NCBI RefSeq assembly: GCF_009730915.1
Contig: NC_052484.1
Span: 5,640,021-5,704,020 of the forward strand
Direction of reading: 5' to 3'
Source of the DNA: Dioscorea cayenensis subsp. rotundata
Lineage: Eukaryota > Streptophyta > Magnoliopsida > Dioscoreales > Dioscoreaceae
DNA: 64,000 nt
Part shown: in pieces, positions 47,567 through 60,700 of the stretch
Layout of the letters: every line of letters starts with the position of its first letter
Numbering within the stretch: position 1 is the stretch's first letter
The notes under the pieces: model-generated
Database searches by the model: none
Told to the model about the DNA's origin: nothing
The model's input: only the letters and a program-made list of their open reading frames with translations
Made by a program: the position numbers and the translations under genes

Positions 47567-49021
47567 GTTTGGAATGTGCAACTCTGAACTGATAGGTTTC
47601 ACATATAAATAGTTTAGGCCAATGTAGATGTGTTCAAGTTGTGTTACATGTCAGCAAAACTTTGGCAGCAACTTTCAAATTTGTATTTTGGAACGCACTG
47701 ATGCAGAATAAATAAATTCCGCATTTTGTTCTTATTATGGTTCTTTATTGCCTTTAGCTTTTGTTTTTTTTAATGAATTTTGTCGAATTTGAGGTATTAA
47801 TTAGAAATGTATGAGAGCAGAAAAAGCATGCGGTCTATCCAGTATGATGGGTTAATTGTACATTGTTTATCAGAAGGTGGAACAAACTTTCCGAAACATT
47901 TATATCTAGTGCTTTGCGTGCTTCATTTAGTAAACAAAAAGAGTTTTTAGTGTGTTGTGAGTATAGTTGCAATTCAGGTGATAAAAGTGCAGAGGTTGAG
48001 TCCTTTATTTTCTTGTCTTTTGTCTTCTTCTTTTTTTGTCTATAATTTTACATTAATTAAACCAATTAAACCAATTTTAATCGATGATTGAATAATGGCA
48101 TAGCCTTGATAGAGTTATACTTTTTCTTTTCTTTGGACTTTTGTAGTAAATGTTTATTGACTAGTATTTTGTAAGACCGTTGCAAGGTGTACCTCTACCC
48201 AAATTGTATTAATATTTAAAAAATAAAAAAAATGATGTAGACATTGTTGGTCATTTTTAAGAAGACCTCAACATCTATCTAAGTCTTTTGATACAAAACA
48301 TCATTTTTTTATCTAAAAAAAGAAAAATATTAAATTTTATTTTTACAAAATTAATATTTTATCCATCACCATTTTTTTTAAAGATTAAAAAAAACATTTT
48401 GAAAGCTGAAAATTATAGAGTATTAATTATAGTCATTTTGGAAAGTTTGAGAATGATGTACAAGTCCAATTCACTATTTACAGCTAAAAATACTAGATTA
48501 TAAACATTATATATTTATATGTTAGTGTAAGAAAAAGAAAACATTGCATAAACATCGTTTGCGAGTATTTAATCAATAGCTTTAAACATACACTAAGACA
48601 TATATAATTATCATTCTAAATAAATCACCTAGATTATATAACCTTGAGCATCTTATTTGTTTTTGAAATAAAAAAATAATACAATAGTAGTCTTTTTTTC
48701 GCCAAAGTAAAACAATCAAATGAAGGAAATAAAAGAAAATTTTTATTTATTTATTATTTTTGATAAATATGAGCAAATCATGAATCTTCAGCGATTAAGT
48801 TAGAAAGAAGTCAAATATTTAATCTTCTATTTGAAAAAAATGAACTACTATTCTCTGATAATAAAACTAAATTTTATAGTAAAAGATAATTTTTATGGAA
48901 ATAAGATTTTAAAAAAACAATGAATATGGAGATAAAAGAAATTACTTGCATAGATTTATAAAAAAGAATGATTTGCTAATACTCTTACAAAGATCATATT
49001 TGCTTGTATATAAAAACGTTG

Positions 49022-49059
<38 letters not shown>

Positions 49060-49090
49060 ATTATATATCTTTATAGTTAAATGTGTGTAT
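47567..49090. other. AT-rich intergenic DNA upstream of the transporter gene
   Basis: Includes the putative promoter of the minus-strand WAT1-like gene in its left part. A (TTA)n run lies at 49024-49057. No other feature recognised. Confidence 0.5.
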
Positions 49091-49462
49091 GGGTAAATTT
49101 TTTAGTAGGTCACTAAACTTTGGTTCATTTTCACTTTGATCACTGAACTTCAATTTGTATCAATTTGATCACTCAATTTTAATTTAATTTCACTGGGTTG
49201 TAAATCAAGGGATTTCGACCTCCAAATGAATGATGTAGCTGTTTTTCAATGACATGGACACCTCTAATAGACTTAATAATGTGTCATGGGGAAGACTGAT
49301 TTAGATTTTTAGACAGCCATGTAATCAATTAGGGGTTGAAATTCTTGATTTATTGTCGGTTGAAATCAAATTAAAGTTAAGTGACCAAATTGATATAAAT
49401 TGAAGTTCGGTGATCAAAGTGAAAATAAATTAAAGTTTAGTGACCTACTAAAAAATTTACCC
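49091..49462. mobile_element. Foldback MITE, 372 bp
   Basis: The ends GGGTAAATTTTTTAGTAGGT and its complement ACCTACTAAAAAATTTACCC are perfectly inverted. The arms stay complementary for roughly 100 bp (CACTAAACTTT...CACTTTGATCA and TGATCAAAGTG...AAAGTTTAGTG). GTGTAT lies on both sides (49085-49090, 49463-49468), compatible with a target duplication blurred by a TA repeat. No coding region. Confidence 0.88.
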
Positions 49463-49691
49463 GTGTATATATATATATATATATATATATGTTTGGAAAC
49501 CAACTCACAAATTTACAAAAGTATAAATTGATCTTTTTTTGCCTTTTTTTTTTAATGATGAATGAAGATGAAAGGCAAATGATTGCTTTATTTTTTAAAA
49601 TATTTTATTTGATTTTAATTGTAGATGTATATAAACAAATACAAATAATTTTTAAAGATAAACAAACAAATATCATTTTCCTAGAATATAC

Positions 49692-51046
49692 TGTTAAGTC
49701 TGATGACGTAGGATTGGCATTATATGACAAGCCAAGTGGTGACATGGCAAGAAGATGATGACGTGGCATGTGGTGACTCATCAAAGGAAAAGATGACTAG
49801 GATGATGATGTGGCAAAAGATGTTATCATGACATTTAATGGAGATTAAGGTGGAGATTTGATTAAGGTGCGAGATGTCTTATATAGACGCACCGACGTCT
49901 ACAAAATTACCTCTTTTAGAATTCTCCGCGGCTTCCTAACTTGGACACCTACCAAAGTTAGATGTTGCAACACCCAGTTGCAACATGGCCCACCTTACTG
50001 AACATGACTGAGTTCTAGCCAGATGCACCCGAATCTGCGACCTTCAACCTCTCGGTTCCTTCAGTCCGTCTCGTAGCAGTTGACTCGACCCGAGCTCCTC
50101 CTGCTTGCAGCTGCTTCCTTCCTCACATCACTTCATAAGGTCTCCCTCTCCCGAGGGACGTGGTCCACCAAGGCACACGTGACCATCTCACCAAAGATAG
50201 CCACCGAAGATCTCCCGATCTTCCTTTCCAAACTTGGCCCAAGTTTGGTCTTCCAAATGATCTTCGTTTGACTCATGGAAATATTGTTACTAAACTTGAT
50301 CTTGTCTTCATCCAAGTTTAGCCTTTAATATCTTTAAGCATGATCTTTAATCATCCATGCTTGGATCTCCAAATCTCTAATCATATCTTATGCAATCTTC
50401 AATCAATCTCCACACATGATTAGTCTCCATGAATAGTTCCGCCCAAAGATAGCTCTTGGATCTTTCTTCAATTAGTGATGCTAAATATGGTCTTGATAAT
50501 CTCCTTGCATGTCTTTACCTTATTTAGTTTGTGTCTTCAAATAGTTTCACACCAAACTAAATCTTGTGTCTTCAAATAGCTTCATACCAAGTTTAACTTG
50601 TGTCTTCTAATATAATCTTCATGATCTTGAACCCTTGCCAATAATAGAATATTCCTATCTTTTCAAATAGATCTTTCTAAAAAGGAGCTCTATCAAAGAT
50701 ATGAATAATCATCCCGGATCTTACCAAGGATAGATAATCATACCTAAAATAAAACTTACCTTTCTTGAAGAGATCCTATAGTTTTGATGCACTTACCAAA
50801 AATAGTTTATCATCACATGATTGTATTGAGAGGAATATCTACTAAATAAAGTCTTCAACCTTGATCTTCATAAAATCTCCACCTAGATCTTCATCACATG
50901 TCATGACCTCATCCTTTGCTACATTATCATCCTAGTCACCTTTTCTTTTGATGAATCATTTCTAGCCACGTCATCATTCTCATGCCATGTCACCATTTGG
51001 TTTGTCATATAATGCCAATCCACGTCATCAGACTTAACTCTTTATT
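49692..51046. mobile_element. Element of about 1.35 kb with long inverted ends
   Basis: Left GTTAAGTCTGATGACGTAGG, then ATTGGCATTATATGACAAGC, mirrors the right end (complement GTTAAGTCTGATGACGTGGA, then TTGGCATTATATGACAAACC). Similarity continues for about 150 bp. TGATGACG...CGTCATCA would also fit LTR ends, and CTTATATAGAC near 49877 looks like a TATA element, but no direct target duplication is evident. Whether it is a foldback DNA element or a solo LTR with inverted ends is open. Confidence 0.6.
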
Positions 51047-52006
51047 TTTTTTACGTAGGATTTAAACTCATATTGTCTTTTTTTTCTCCTAAAAGACTAA
51101 ATTTATATCGTTAATTATCCAAACGGAGTGGCTTGGTATGTACAATATTATTATATAAAACATTAATATATTAAAAATATTATATAATTTATATTTTTAT
51201 TGTGAAAAAAATATAATACTATAAACAACGTTTTAATTTCAACATACATTTTAATTTAAATTTAAATCAGATTGAGTTTAAATTTTGAGACCAAACTACT
51301 CAATATTGATTTATTTATATATATATATATATATATTTATAATATTGATAAATCACCCTACAAATATTTTATTTAGTGCTCAACCATGAGAGGATCAAAC
51401 TGTCGATCTCATAGGAAAAAAACTAAAATATCTTATTTGCTTGAACATTGTGATCATGCTCAGCTACTCGGATTAAATTTAGCTTGTTTATAGGCCCCAC
51501 CACCAAATGACTCATTATCAGCCCAGTTATCACCTGTCCAATTCTTATTAGTCTGAATAAGTCAAAGAAAACTTTTAAATGATTATTATAAAGAGCTCTA
51601 TCTGCACCCCACTTACTGGAAAGGAGGCCCATATATAATTTTGTCATTTATAATCACAAAAACTAAAAGTTAATTGCATACATTTAAGATTAATCGTATA
51701 ATATATTCCAAGATTAACATATATATATATATATATTATATGCTTTATGCCTAATTAACTCTCTGTTTAACTTAATATAGAACTTCATGTTGCTATTACG
51801 TGTCCCAAAAGCTTTAACTTTCCTCTTTGCTTTAAATATAGCTTAATATAATAGTGTCTATTGCCAACTGATCAAATTTTTTATTAAACCTTATGCTGTT
51901 TTTTCTTTTTGTTGTTTATTTTCTTTTTTTATACTTTGGTAATGTCTAATTTGGCTGACACTTTACACACACACATATATATATATATATATATTTCTAA
52001 ATAAAT
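51047..52006. other. AT-rich intergenic DNA
   Basis: Several TA runs (51316-51336, 51719-51736, 51975-51994). No gene seen. Confidence 0.55.
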
Positions 52007-52015
52007 ATAAAATTT

Positions 52016-53533
52016 GGGTAAACTACATATTTAGTTACTAAACTATTCATATTTTCCAAATTTGGTCACTAAACAAAATAAAATTTCAATTGGGTCACTA
52101 ACATTAGCATTTCATTCCAATCAAGTCACTCGCCACAACACCGTTACTCTGATGCTGGGCTGACAAGCCACGTCACCTGACACATATTAGACTTTTTGTT
52201 GGGCTGCTGACGTGGCATTTCACTTCACCATTGAGCTTCACATGATGATATGATTGGTCACAAACTCATCATACTTTCCCCTTTTCCCTTAGGGGAAAAA
52301 GAAAAAGGTTCAAGGGTGCTCTTTCCTTATTTGATCTTGGTCCTCGCTGTTTGGTTCAAGAGATCGCAAAAAGTTTATGGTTTCTCTAACAAGGTATGGA
52401 TCCCAATCACAAGAAATCTTCAGGTTCTCAGTGTACTTCTTTTTTGGAAGAATTTTAGGGTTCTTGACTTGGATTCTTGCTTCTAATTGTGTTCTTGACA
52501 CGAATATGATGGATTTGTAGTCACTGGAAGGTTTATGGATTCATTCTTGAATGATCGTTGCAGGGTTTAATTCGTTTTTCTTGAATGTTTTGTGGTTCTT
52601 GATCGTATTCTCTTTTTTGATTGAAATTGATTCAATGCTATGGTAATTGGTATCTTTCTATCAGATTTATTTTGATTTCTTGATGAATTTTTGGGCAGGT
52701 TTCTTCTCAAGTGCTTATTAACACACAACAATCTTGTATCAATGCAACCATTTTTGCAAATACTCAACCACATAGCTCACATGGAAGGCTAGTGGCATCA
52801 AGGCATATGGGAGATTCAACAAAAAATGGAATTGCAGCCAAGGGGAAGAGGCATATATCAAGCCATGATGGAAATGCACAGTAACATAAAGAAAAGATAG
52901 CATCAAATATGAGACATGAAAAGAAGGGCTGTTATTGGTCAGGTTGCCCTAATTGTGTAAACATCATCTATGTTTTTTGTTCTTCTGTAATAGCTCAGAA
53001 AGCCAAAAAGGGTTGGCAATTTTTGTTGTGTTCAGCAACTGGAAACTAATGTATGTCTTTATGTTATGTTATAATAGTGGTGTTTTTGGGAGAAAATACT
53101 GGTGTTTTGTTATGTTATAAATAGATGTTGCTTTTTGAACAATGTTTCACTAGTGTTTTGTTTTGTTATGTTAATGGTGTTTTGTTTTATTATGTTATGT
53201 TGCTTTTCATTTAAAAAACAAATATACATGATACTAAAATAATCTACATATTTAGTCACTAAACTATTTGTGTTTTTCTAATCTGATCACCAAACTAAAA
53301 TTTTTTTTTTATTGGGTCATTACTGAAATGGAATGCCACGTCAACAACCCAACCAAAAGTCTGACACGTGTCAGGTGACGTGGCACGTCAGCTCAGCATC
53401 AGGGTAATGGTGTTGTGGGGAGTGACTTAATTGGAATGAAATGCTAACGTTAGTGATCCAATTGAATTTTTTTTAGTTTAGTGACTAGATTAGGAAAATG
53501 TGAATAGTTTAGTGATAAATATGTAGTTTACCC
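52016..53533. mobile_element. Mutator-like non-autonomous element with 9-bp target duplication
   Basis: The ends GGGTAAACTACATATTTA and TAAATATGTAGTTTACCC are inverted, and the arms match over about 200 bp (shared CACAACACC, GATGCTG, CACGTCACCTGACAC, GACGTGGCATT). The perfect 9-bp direct repeat ATAAAATTT lies at 52007-52015 and 53534-53542, the hallmark of Mutator-type insertion. An extra partial left-type arm at 53240-53320 abuts the right arm. The interior 52240-53060 is non-repetitive and partly gene-like (see findings). Confidence 0.88.
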
Positions 53534-53659
53534 ATAAAATTTAGAATGGAATTGAATGTGAGATAACTCATCAAAATAATTAGATTATGTCATGTTAGCA
53601 TGTCATAAATTATTTTAAGTATAAAAAAGTAAAATCAAAGAAAATTGAGTAATAACAAT

Positions 53660-54650
53660 ATATTTTGGGTTATACGTCAACTAGAAGCATATTGAACATG
53701 TTAAAGCTAAAAAAAAAAAAGAAAAAAAAAATGAAAATCCAAAAATGAAGTGACCAAAAATGGCCTTATATCAATTGATAGCCATATTAAACTTTTTGAA
53801 AGTAGATAGACAGAAATAAACAAAATGGAAAAGTATAGATACTAAAAGCGGGTATATGCCAACTCAAAGTTATGTTGAGCATTTTAAAAATACAAGACTG
53901 AAAATGAATAAAAAGTGACACATAGTGACCAAAATTAGAGCTGTAAATTTGGGCCTAGCCCGCCGGATCGGCCCGCCCCGCCAACTAAAATAAATGGGTT
54001 GGATTGGTTTAATATAGGTCCATTTAGAGGCCGGTCTAAACGAGTTAGTCCGTGTGGGCCACGGGTTGCGGCGGGCGATGGGCCCGCAACCCTTAATTTA
54101 TAAAAAAATTTTAAAATTAAAAATTATTAAATTAATTATAAAGTTAGAATAGGTAAATACATGTTTATACATAAGCTTCTATGTGAAAGATATTGATTTT
54201 TTTAATATTTTGATTTTTTTAAATTTTGTTAAACTTCACAAATTTAATAGGATTAAGATAATTTTGATGGATTGATGATTTTTAATAGTAATTGATGTTT
54301 TTATTTTGCAATTAGTTTTTTAGATTTTGTTAATTTTTTTAGGTATTGTGGCAAGATTATGTCAAACATATAAATAAATATATGAGAACTATGAAATATA
54401 ATTATTTTTTTATTTTTTATTTTTTTGGCGGGCCGGCCTGCCCAACTCATAACCCAAAGTGGGTCGAGTTGGGTTGGCATTTTGGCTGGCCGGCTCGCCC
54501 CGCTCAGTCAGAAGGTGGGTTTTGGCGGGCCACATATTGGCCCGCCCTATCAGTCCAAATTGACACCTGTACCCAAAATCGCTTTATATCAATTGGAAGT
54601 CATATTTAAAAAATTTGAAAATTTATGACCAAAAACACAAAAATGAAGTC
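53660..54650. repeat. Degenerate minisatellite, four units of about 85-90 bp, split by a MITE
   Basis: Units contain GTGACCAAAAATGGC or GTGACCAAAAT, TATATCAATTGATAGCCATA or TATGCCAACTCAAAGTTATG, and a TTTTGAAA or ATTTTAAAA tail. Three units precede 53935 and one follows 54572, the interruption being the element at 53936-54571. Confidence 0.6.
53936..54571. mobile_element. hAT-type MITE, 636 bp
   Basis: The left end TAGAGCTGTAAATTTGGGCC and the complement of the right end TACAGGTGTCAATTTGGACT form imperfect inverted repeats, followed on both sides by CCCGCC/GGCGGG-rich subterminal parts. The flanks ACCAAAAT (53928-53935) and CCCAAAAT (54572-54579) agree in 7 of 8 bases, an 8-bp hAT target duplication. 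Terminal GC-rich blocks contrast with an AT-rich middle. No coding region. Confidence 0.82.
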
Positions 54651-57279
54651 TAATAATAGTTAAAAAAAAAAAGATTTTATCCTTTTTCTTTTATTTACTT
54701 ACTATACATGATGTGAAATTTAAGGCGAAAGCTAGCTACGAGTAAATTGCAAAATCATCTCAGTCAAATGAGATTTTACTATGTTAGCAAATTATGTAAT
54801 TTGAAATATTTTATCTTAATTAAAAAAATGATAAATATTTTATATATTTTAGGCTATGTATATCTAAAGTCACTTCTAAAGACAAAAGGGAAAAATTAAA
54901 TTAAATTTAAATTTAAAATTAAATTGAAGATTTTCAAAGTGCATGAACCAAAGTGAATAGCAAAGAATTTATTCTTTTTACGTAAAAACATCAGTCATAG
55001 TTGTCTCAATGCCATATCAAAATAAACTATAATTAATTTTAGTATTATCAAAAGTGCATAAATCAAACTAGTTAGATTAGATCTAAATGATTCAAGCAAA
55101 TGGTTTTAAGTTTGAGTTCTTGTATCTATAAGAATATCCATTTAGAGAAGTATACTTTTTTTTTTAAAGGATTTCAATATTTCATGATGCTTGCTTTGGA
55201 ACCTGTAACTCCTAAAAACCGGTGGATAAAATAAAAAAAATATACTAATAAAAATGAAAGTATATATCACTTAAATAAATCAATATATACTTATTTTGGT
55301 TCAATACTAATTCAAAATAAACTACAGTTAATTTTACTTTCTTCTTCCAATGCAAGATTCGGGCAAAGATATATTGAAGTATTAATTTCATATTTTTACA
55401 TATTATTGACTTCTCTTAAACAGGAGCGCTTACCACCAACTTATCTATAAAAAAAATTACTTTCATCTTATGGTTCTCTGAATAGATATTTTCAAAGTTT
55501 GTGAATCCAAATGCGTACATAGGAATTTATTTCTTTAATATGCAAAAATCACCCATGGTTCTCTCAAACTTTCTTTTTCTTGTTTCCGTACCATATGATA
55601 ACAAAAAATATTGCTACCTCTACTTTTGATTCTGTTGCGGTCTCAATTCCAAATATCTTCATTAAATTGATTCCACATCACTTTATCATCTAAGCTTTAC
55701 ACAATATGAAATTTAAAGGATCTTTTAATAACTTTTTATTCCACTGATGATATAATCTACTTAAATTAGAGTCACATCATCACCTACACTTTCAAACTTT
55801 TATAAAATTAGTTTGATCAGATATTGACATTTGTACTAATTTAAATTTTTGTTGTGAAGGTGCTCTGCTAAATATTGCTGCAATTGTTTTAAATAATTGC
55901 TAAACAAAATCTAAACATAATAAACTTTAACGTTTCAGTGCTTATTTGTCGTCAAATCTTGCTTTAATTAACTTCGATTTGCAGCAATTGAGTATATTGG
56001 TACAAAACATCTTTTATGATTGCCTAATTTTTCTTTCTTTTTTCTCTCAATTTTTTTTTATTTAATTAGTAGATGAGAGTATATAACCAGGAGTCCAGTT
56101 ATTGTATTGAGTGCAGTGAAATATAATAATTATGAAATTTATTTATTATATTGTCTCTTATAATCCATCGATTGTTTCATTCTGATGTAGATCATCAATA
56201 GTTCTTTATTTTATTTTTTAATAGTTTTATATGGACCTTCCAAATATATATATATATATATTTAAAAAAAGCTACTTAGAAGCTATTTATTGAAATAAAA
56301 TGATTAGAAATAGAAAAGCTTCAACCACAACGAAGAAAACAAAGAAAAAAAAATGGAACTTGAGCTTTAAATAAAGTGTATGCATTGCATTGTTACAAGT
56401 GGCATAAATGAACTAGCTTTAAAGTCCATTTAGATAAGATTATGAAGTGCCTTTTTTTTGAAGTTTTAAAAATGTGTTTCCAACAAAGGATTTTTCTTGT
56501 AAGCAATTTTGAATTTTTGATGAATAATCATAAATGCACCTCTTGCATCCAAAATATTTTGAAGTGTATATAGACCAGGAAATCAGGACCACATTATTTA
56601 AAAAAAAAAAAAATTTAACAGCTGCCATGCCTGTTCATTTGGATTGAAGTGAGGGGAAGTGATATGACTTACCCCTACTTGTATTATTCATTTATCCTAA
56701 ACCACTTAAGCATTTTTTCTATCGAAGTGAGTGAAAATGAGCCAATTTATAAAAACTCACTTCCAAAGTCTTTTTGAATTCATAGAACTTCAATAAACAC
56801 CTAAATTCTCTGGTTTTATTCTCACTTTTTGACAAATGAACACCAAAAGTACCGGAAGTAATATCACTTCTCTCCACTTTCCCACAAATGAACAGGATGG
56901 TAGTTTCTCAAAAACATCATCATTTATATATTTATTTATTATTTTTTAGAAGGGTAATAATATAAAGCTTCAAAACTTAAGTATTGTGGACAAAGTTAAT
57001 GCCTCACACGCCCTCACTTGGGCTAATGAGTCTGTACAAAGAGTCCAAATTCATGCAGAGTTATTTACTCTGCGTGAGATTTGAACTTGCGATGTCTTCC
57101 TAGGGACTGGTATTTCCTTTACATGTGATTTAAATTCGCATTATCTCCCCAAAGACTAGGGTACCACTCGAACTATGTGGATTTGGTTACTCTTTTGTTA
57201 TAAATTAATCTAAATAAAATCAAATGACAGCTTTTTTTTTATTATAAAATAAACATTAAGAGGATATTACATGTTTTTT
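54650..57279. other. AT-rich intergenic DNA
   Basis: No gene recognised. At 57060-57180, GAGATTTGAACTTGCGATG and GTACCACTCGAACTATG resemble wording of old tRNA-derived or LINE-derived repeats, but no termini were found. Confidence 0.5.
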
Positions 57280-57774
57280 ATGTATACCAATGTTTTTAAA
57301 TCCGGACCTGGAAGTGAACCGGTCTCATCATTGGGTCATGGGTCAGTCAGTCCGACCGGATGAACCGTTTTGGTCGGACCGGATGACGTCATAAATATTT
57401 TTTATATATATATATATATAAATAATAACATCCACTATAAAAATATTTTTTGTACTTTATTTTTCTGCATAATACTGACATAACAACATCAAAATTCATG
57501 ACAAAATACATAAAAAATACAACTCTATAAAACATAACAACAATAACAACATAACTCATAACAACATAGTTCATAACAATATAATAAGTTAATAACAAAC
57601 CATATAAAAGATACATGTCATGTTTTGAGAAATAAGAAAACTCCACAACAATGCAACATCATATCACATACCAAAACATAACAAAAGTACATAATAATGT
57701 TTTGAGAAACATCAAAGTAAAAGCCACCGATCCAACAATATATAACATAACTAAACATATCAAAACATTTCAAT

Positions 57775-60700
57775 TTAATTTTTTGGAGGAGATGTGAGCC
57801 AATCTTCTTCATCTAAATCATTGCTAGTCATTCTTCCAACATCAATCATTGCATTATCATCCTCCTCAACGGTAACCATGTCATCTTCAATACCTCAAAA
57901 TATATATATATATAATTAAGTATGAAAAACATTAGTTATTAAAGGATAATATTTCAAAAAACTAATAAAATTTACCTTTAGAAAAGTTGGTTGATTCTTC
58001 ACTAATTCTTGGTTGCTCCTCCAACATAGACTCTAACTCATCAAAGGCAAGTTCTCCTTCAACCTCCTCTTCCACCACCCAAAATTCCGTTTTATCAATG
58101 CATTCATAATCAATTGGATCATAAAGACTTTTTTTTTGAAGCCAACCTAATGAGAAAAAAAAAAAAAATCAATCTCATGTATATTTTTTTCTTTTTTTTA
58201 TCAAAGCAATAACATAAACTTACTTACCTATGTTGCAACCGTAAATTGTAATGAACATAAACCAAGTCATTAAGCCTTTGATGCTCCAACCTATTTCTTT
58301 TCTTGGTATGTATACGTTCGAATACACTCCAATTATGTTCGCATCCGAAAGAAGAAGCCGTTTGACTAAGAATTCTAATAGCCAACTTTTGCAAATTAGG
58401 AACATCACAACCAAAGAATTTCCACCATTCATCTAAGAAAAAAAATGCACATGTTAATATGTTGAACAATCAATAAAAAAAACTCAAAAATGAAATATAA
58501 TTATTCAAGTTAAAATAAAATAATTTCATTCTTACCGGGAGTTGTAGTCTTGCTAGTGCTTAAAGCAAGTGGTCGAGCAAAAGTTTTTTGCCTTTCCCTA
58601 AATATTTTCATCTCTTCCATTAAGTCACTTGCTTTAAACAATGTTTGTTGCTCAATCACATCAAGTATGCCCCGTTGAACTTCTAATTTTTGGCACAAGT
58701 TGTGCTCATGAAATTGAAATGCCGGATTCAACCAATATGCCAAGACATGAATACCCGTTCGTAGAGTTCTATGCCACCGTTCTTTGATAATGGAAGTGTA
58801 GGGCTTGTACAAGTGTTTTTTTCCTTTAAATAATTCCTTGATGCATTTCCGGGCCCTATATATGCCGTCATACACATAACCCATTGCCGGTTTTTCATCA
58901 GAATCACAAATCCATAATAAACGAATTAGAGGACCCATTATCTTCACCATTATCAAGCAATTTCTCCAAAAATTTTCATCCAAAACAATTTGCTTAACTT
59001 CTCTCCCTTTTGGAACATTGAGAAACTTTTTAAAGTCAGAAGATACGACCAAAGATTGTAAGTAATCTTTGTGGTCATGCAAGCTCTTCAATGCAATAAA
59101 AGTAGTAGCAAACCGAGTATCTCCGGGAAGGATAATTTCTGTCCATTTTGGTTGCGTTCTCAACCAATTCAAAATCCACTTACGATTATAGACAAATACC
59201 GTTATCTTTGAAGTAAGAATTGCCAAACTATGAACTGTTGTCATTTCGGCAATGTCTTTCATTATCAAATTTATTGAATGAGCAGCACATGGAGACCAAT
59301 AAATGTCAACATATTTCTCTCTAATTTTCCTTCCAAAGAGCCTTTATAATTTGCTCCATTATCTCGTCACCATATGAACAACATTTTTTTAGGCCCAACC
59401 ATTTCAATAATATCGAGAAAAAAAGATTGCATAATGTCTCGGCATTTGTAATAAAGCTTGAAGCATCAACTGACTTAATAAATGAAATCCCCTTAGGAGA
59501 GTACACCAAGAAATTGATCAAAGATCTTTGTCTATTATCTCGTCCATCCATCACCCATGATAGTGCATCCCTGTTTCAGCCCAAGTTCTTTGAAAAGTAT
59601 CAATAATTAGCTTCACTTGTTGCTTGCAATCTCTTAATAAATTAACCCTTAGTGCATGATAACTAGGACGAATATATCCATGGCCCATACTTGCTATCTT
59701 GCTAATTGCAACTTGGGAAAATGGAGAATTAATGGCATTCAATGGAATACAAGCATGATAAAACCACATAGCAATGGACATATCCGTATCATGCCATTTC
59801 TCCTTACTTTGCAAGGAAGCCTTTATGCTAGGTTGGGTAGGATCCGCAATTCCATTCTTGAAATATGATTCAATACTACAAGAGGCCTTTCTTTTTCCCT
59901 TTTAGAATTTGCACCCACACAAGGAATTCTTTTGCTAACTTGATCGGAAACATCTTCAACATCATCACCTTCAAATTCATGAATTGATTCACCAAAAAGA
60001 TTGACATCACCAAAACATCCTTTCTTTTTCTTTTGGCCTTTTTGAGCATTCTCTTTCAATGATCCTTGCATTAAAAAAATCGAACATCTAAAAGGTACAT
60101 ATTTGCATGAATCAACATTGCCTTTTGATCCCTCGCAAGATGTTGTTTCATTCGGTTGATCCCTCCACCCGCATTTTGTTTATGACAAAAAGTGCAAATC
60201 AAAACTTTCTTTCCTTGAGAATTGTTGGGGTTTAAACGGGTTTTGAAACAGTGAAAAACTGTGGAAGTTACTGTAGTAATGTACTATTCACTGGCACTGT
60301 AGCACTGTTACTGTTCGCATGCGGCCGGTATGCGGGCGCACACTTGCCCGTGAAGTTCACTGGAAAATCACAGCACTGTAGCAAAAACACTGTTCACATA
60401 CGGGGGTCATGCGCCCGCATACACCCCGTGAAGCTCACTGGAGATTCCGTGCGGCCCGTATGCAACCCGCATAAGCTGCAAAATGCATTCAAAGTCTTCC
60501 TTGAGGCTTCAATGCTCCTCCCAAAGGTTCTACAAGGCTTCAAAGCTTCAAAACAACTCATAAAAAGCTATTAAACCCCCCATTCATGTTAGAATGAGAT
60601 GAACAAACATATATCAACACAAGAAACGATTTTTTAGCGTGGAAACCCCTACAAATCGAGGGAAAAAAACCACGGGACTCCTTAGAGCCTCTTAAACATG

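Noticed and set aside
47567-47602. Upstream extension of the WAT1-like protein beginning KPISSEL
   Set aside because: The extension would have to start at GTG. The ATG at 47566 gives a normal N-terminus directly before the first membrane helix.
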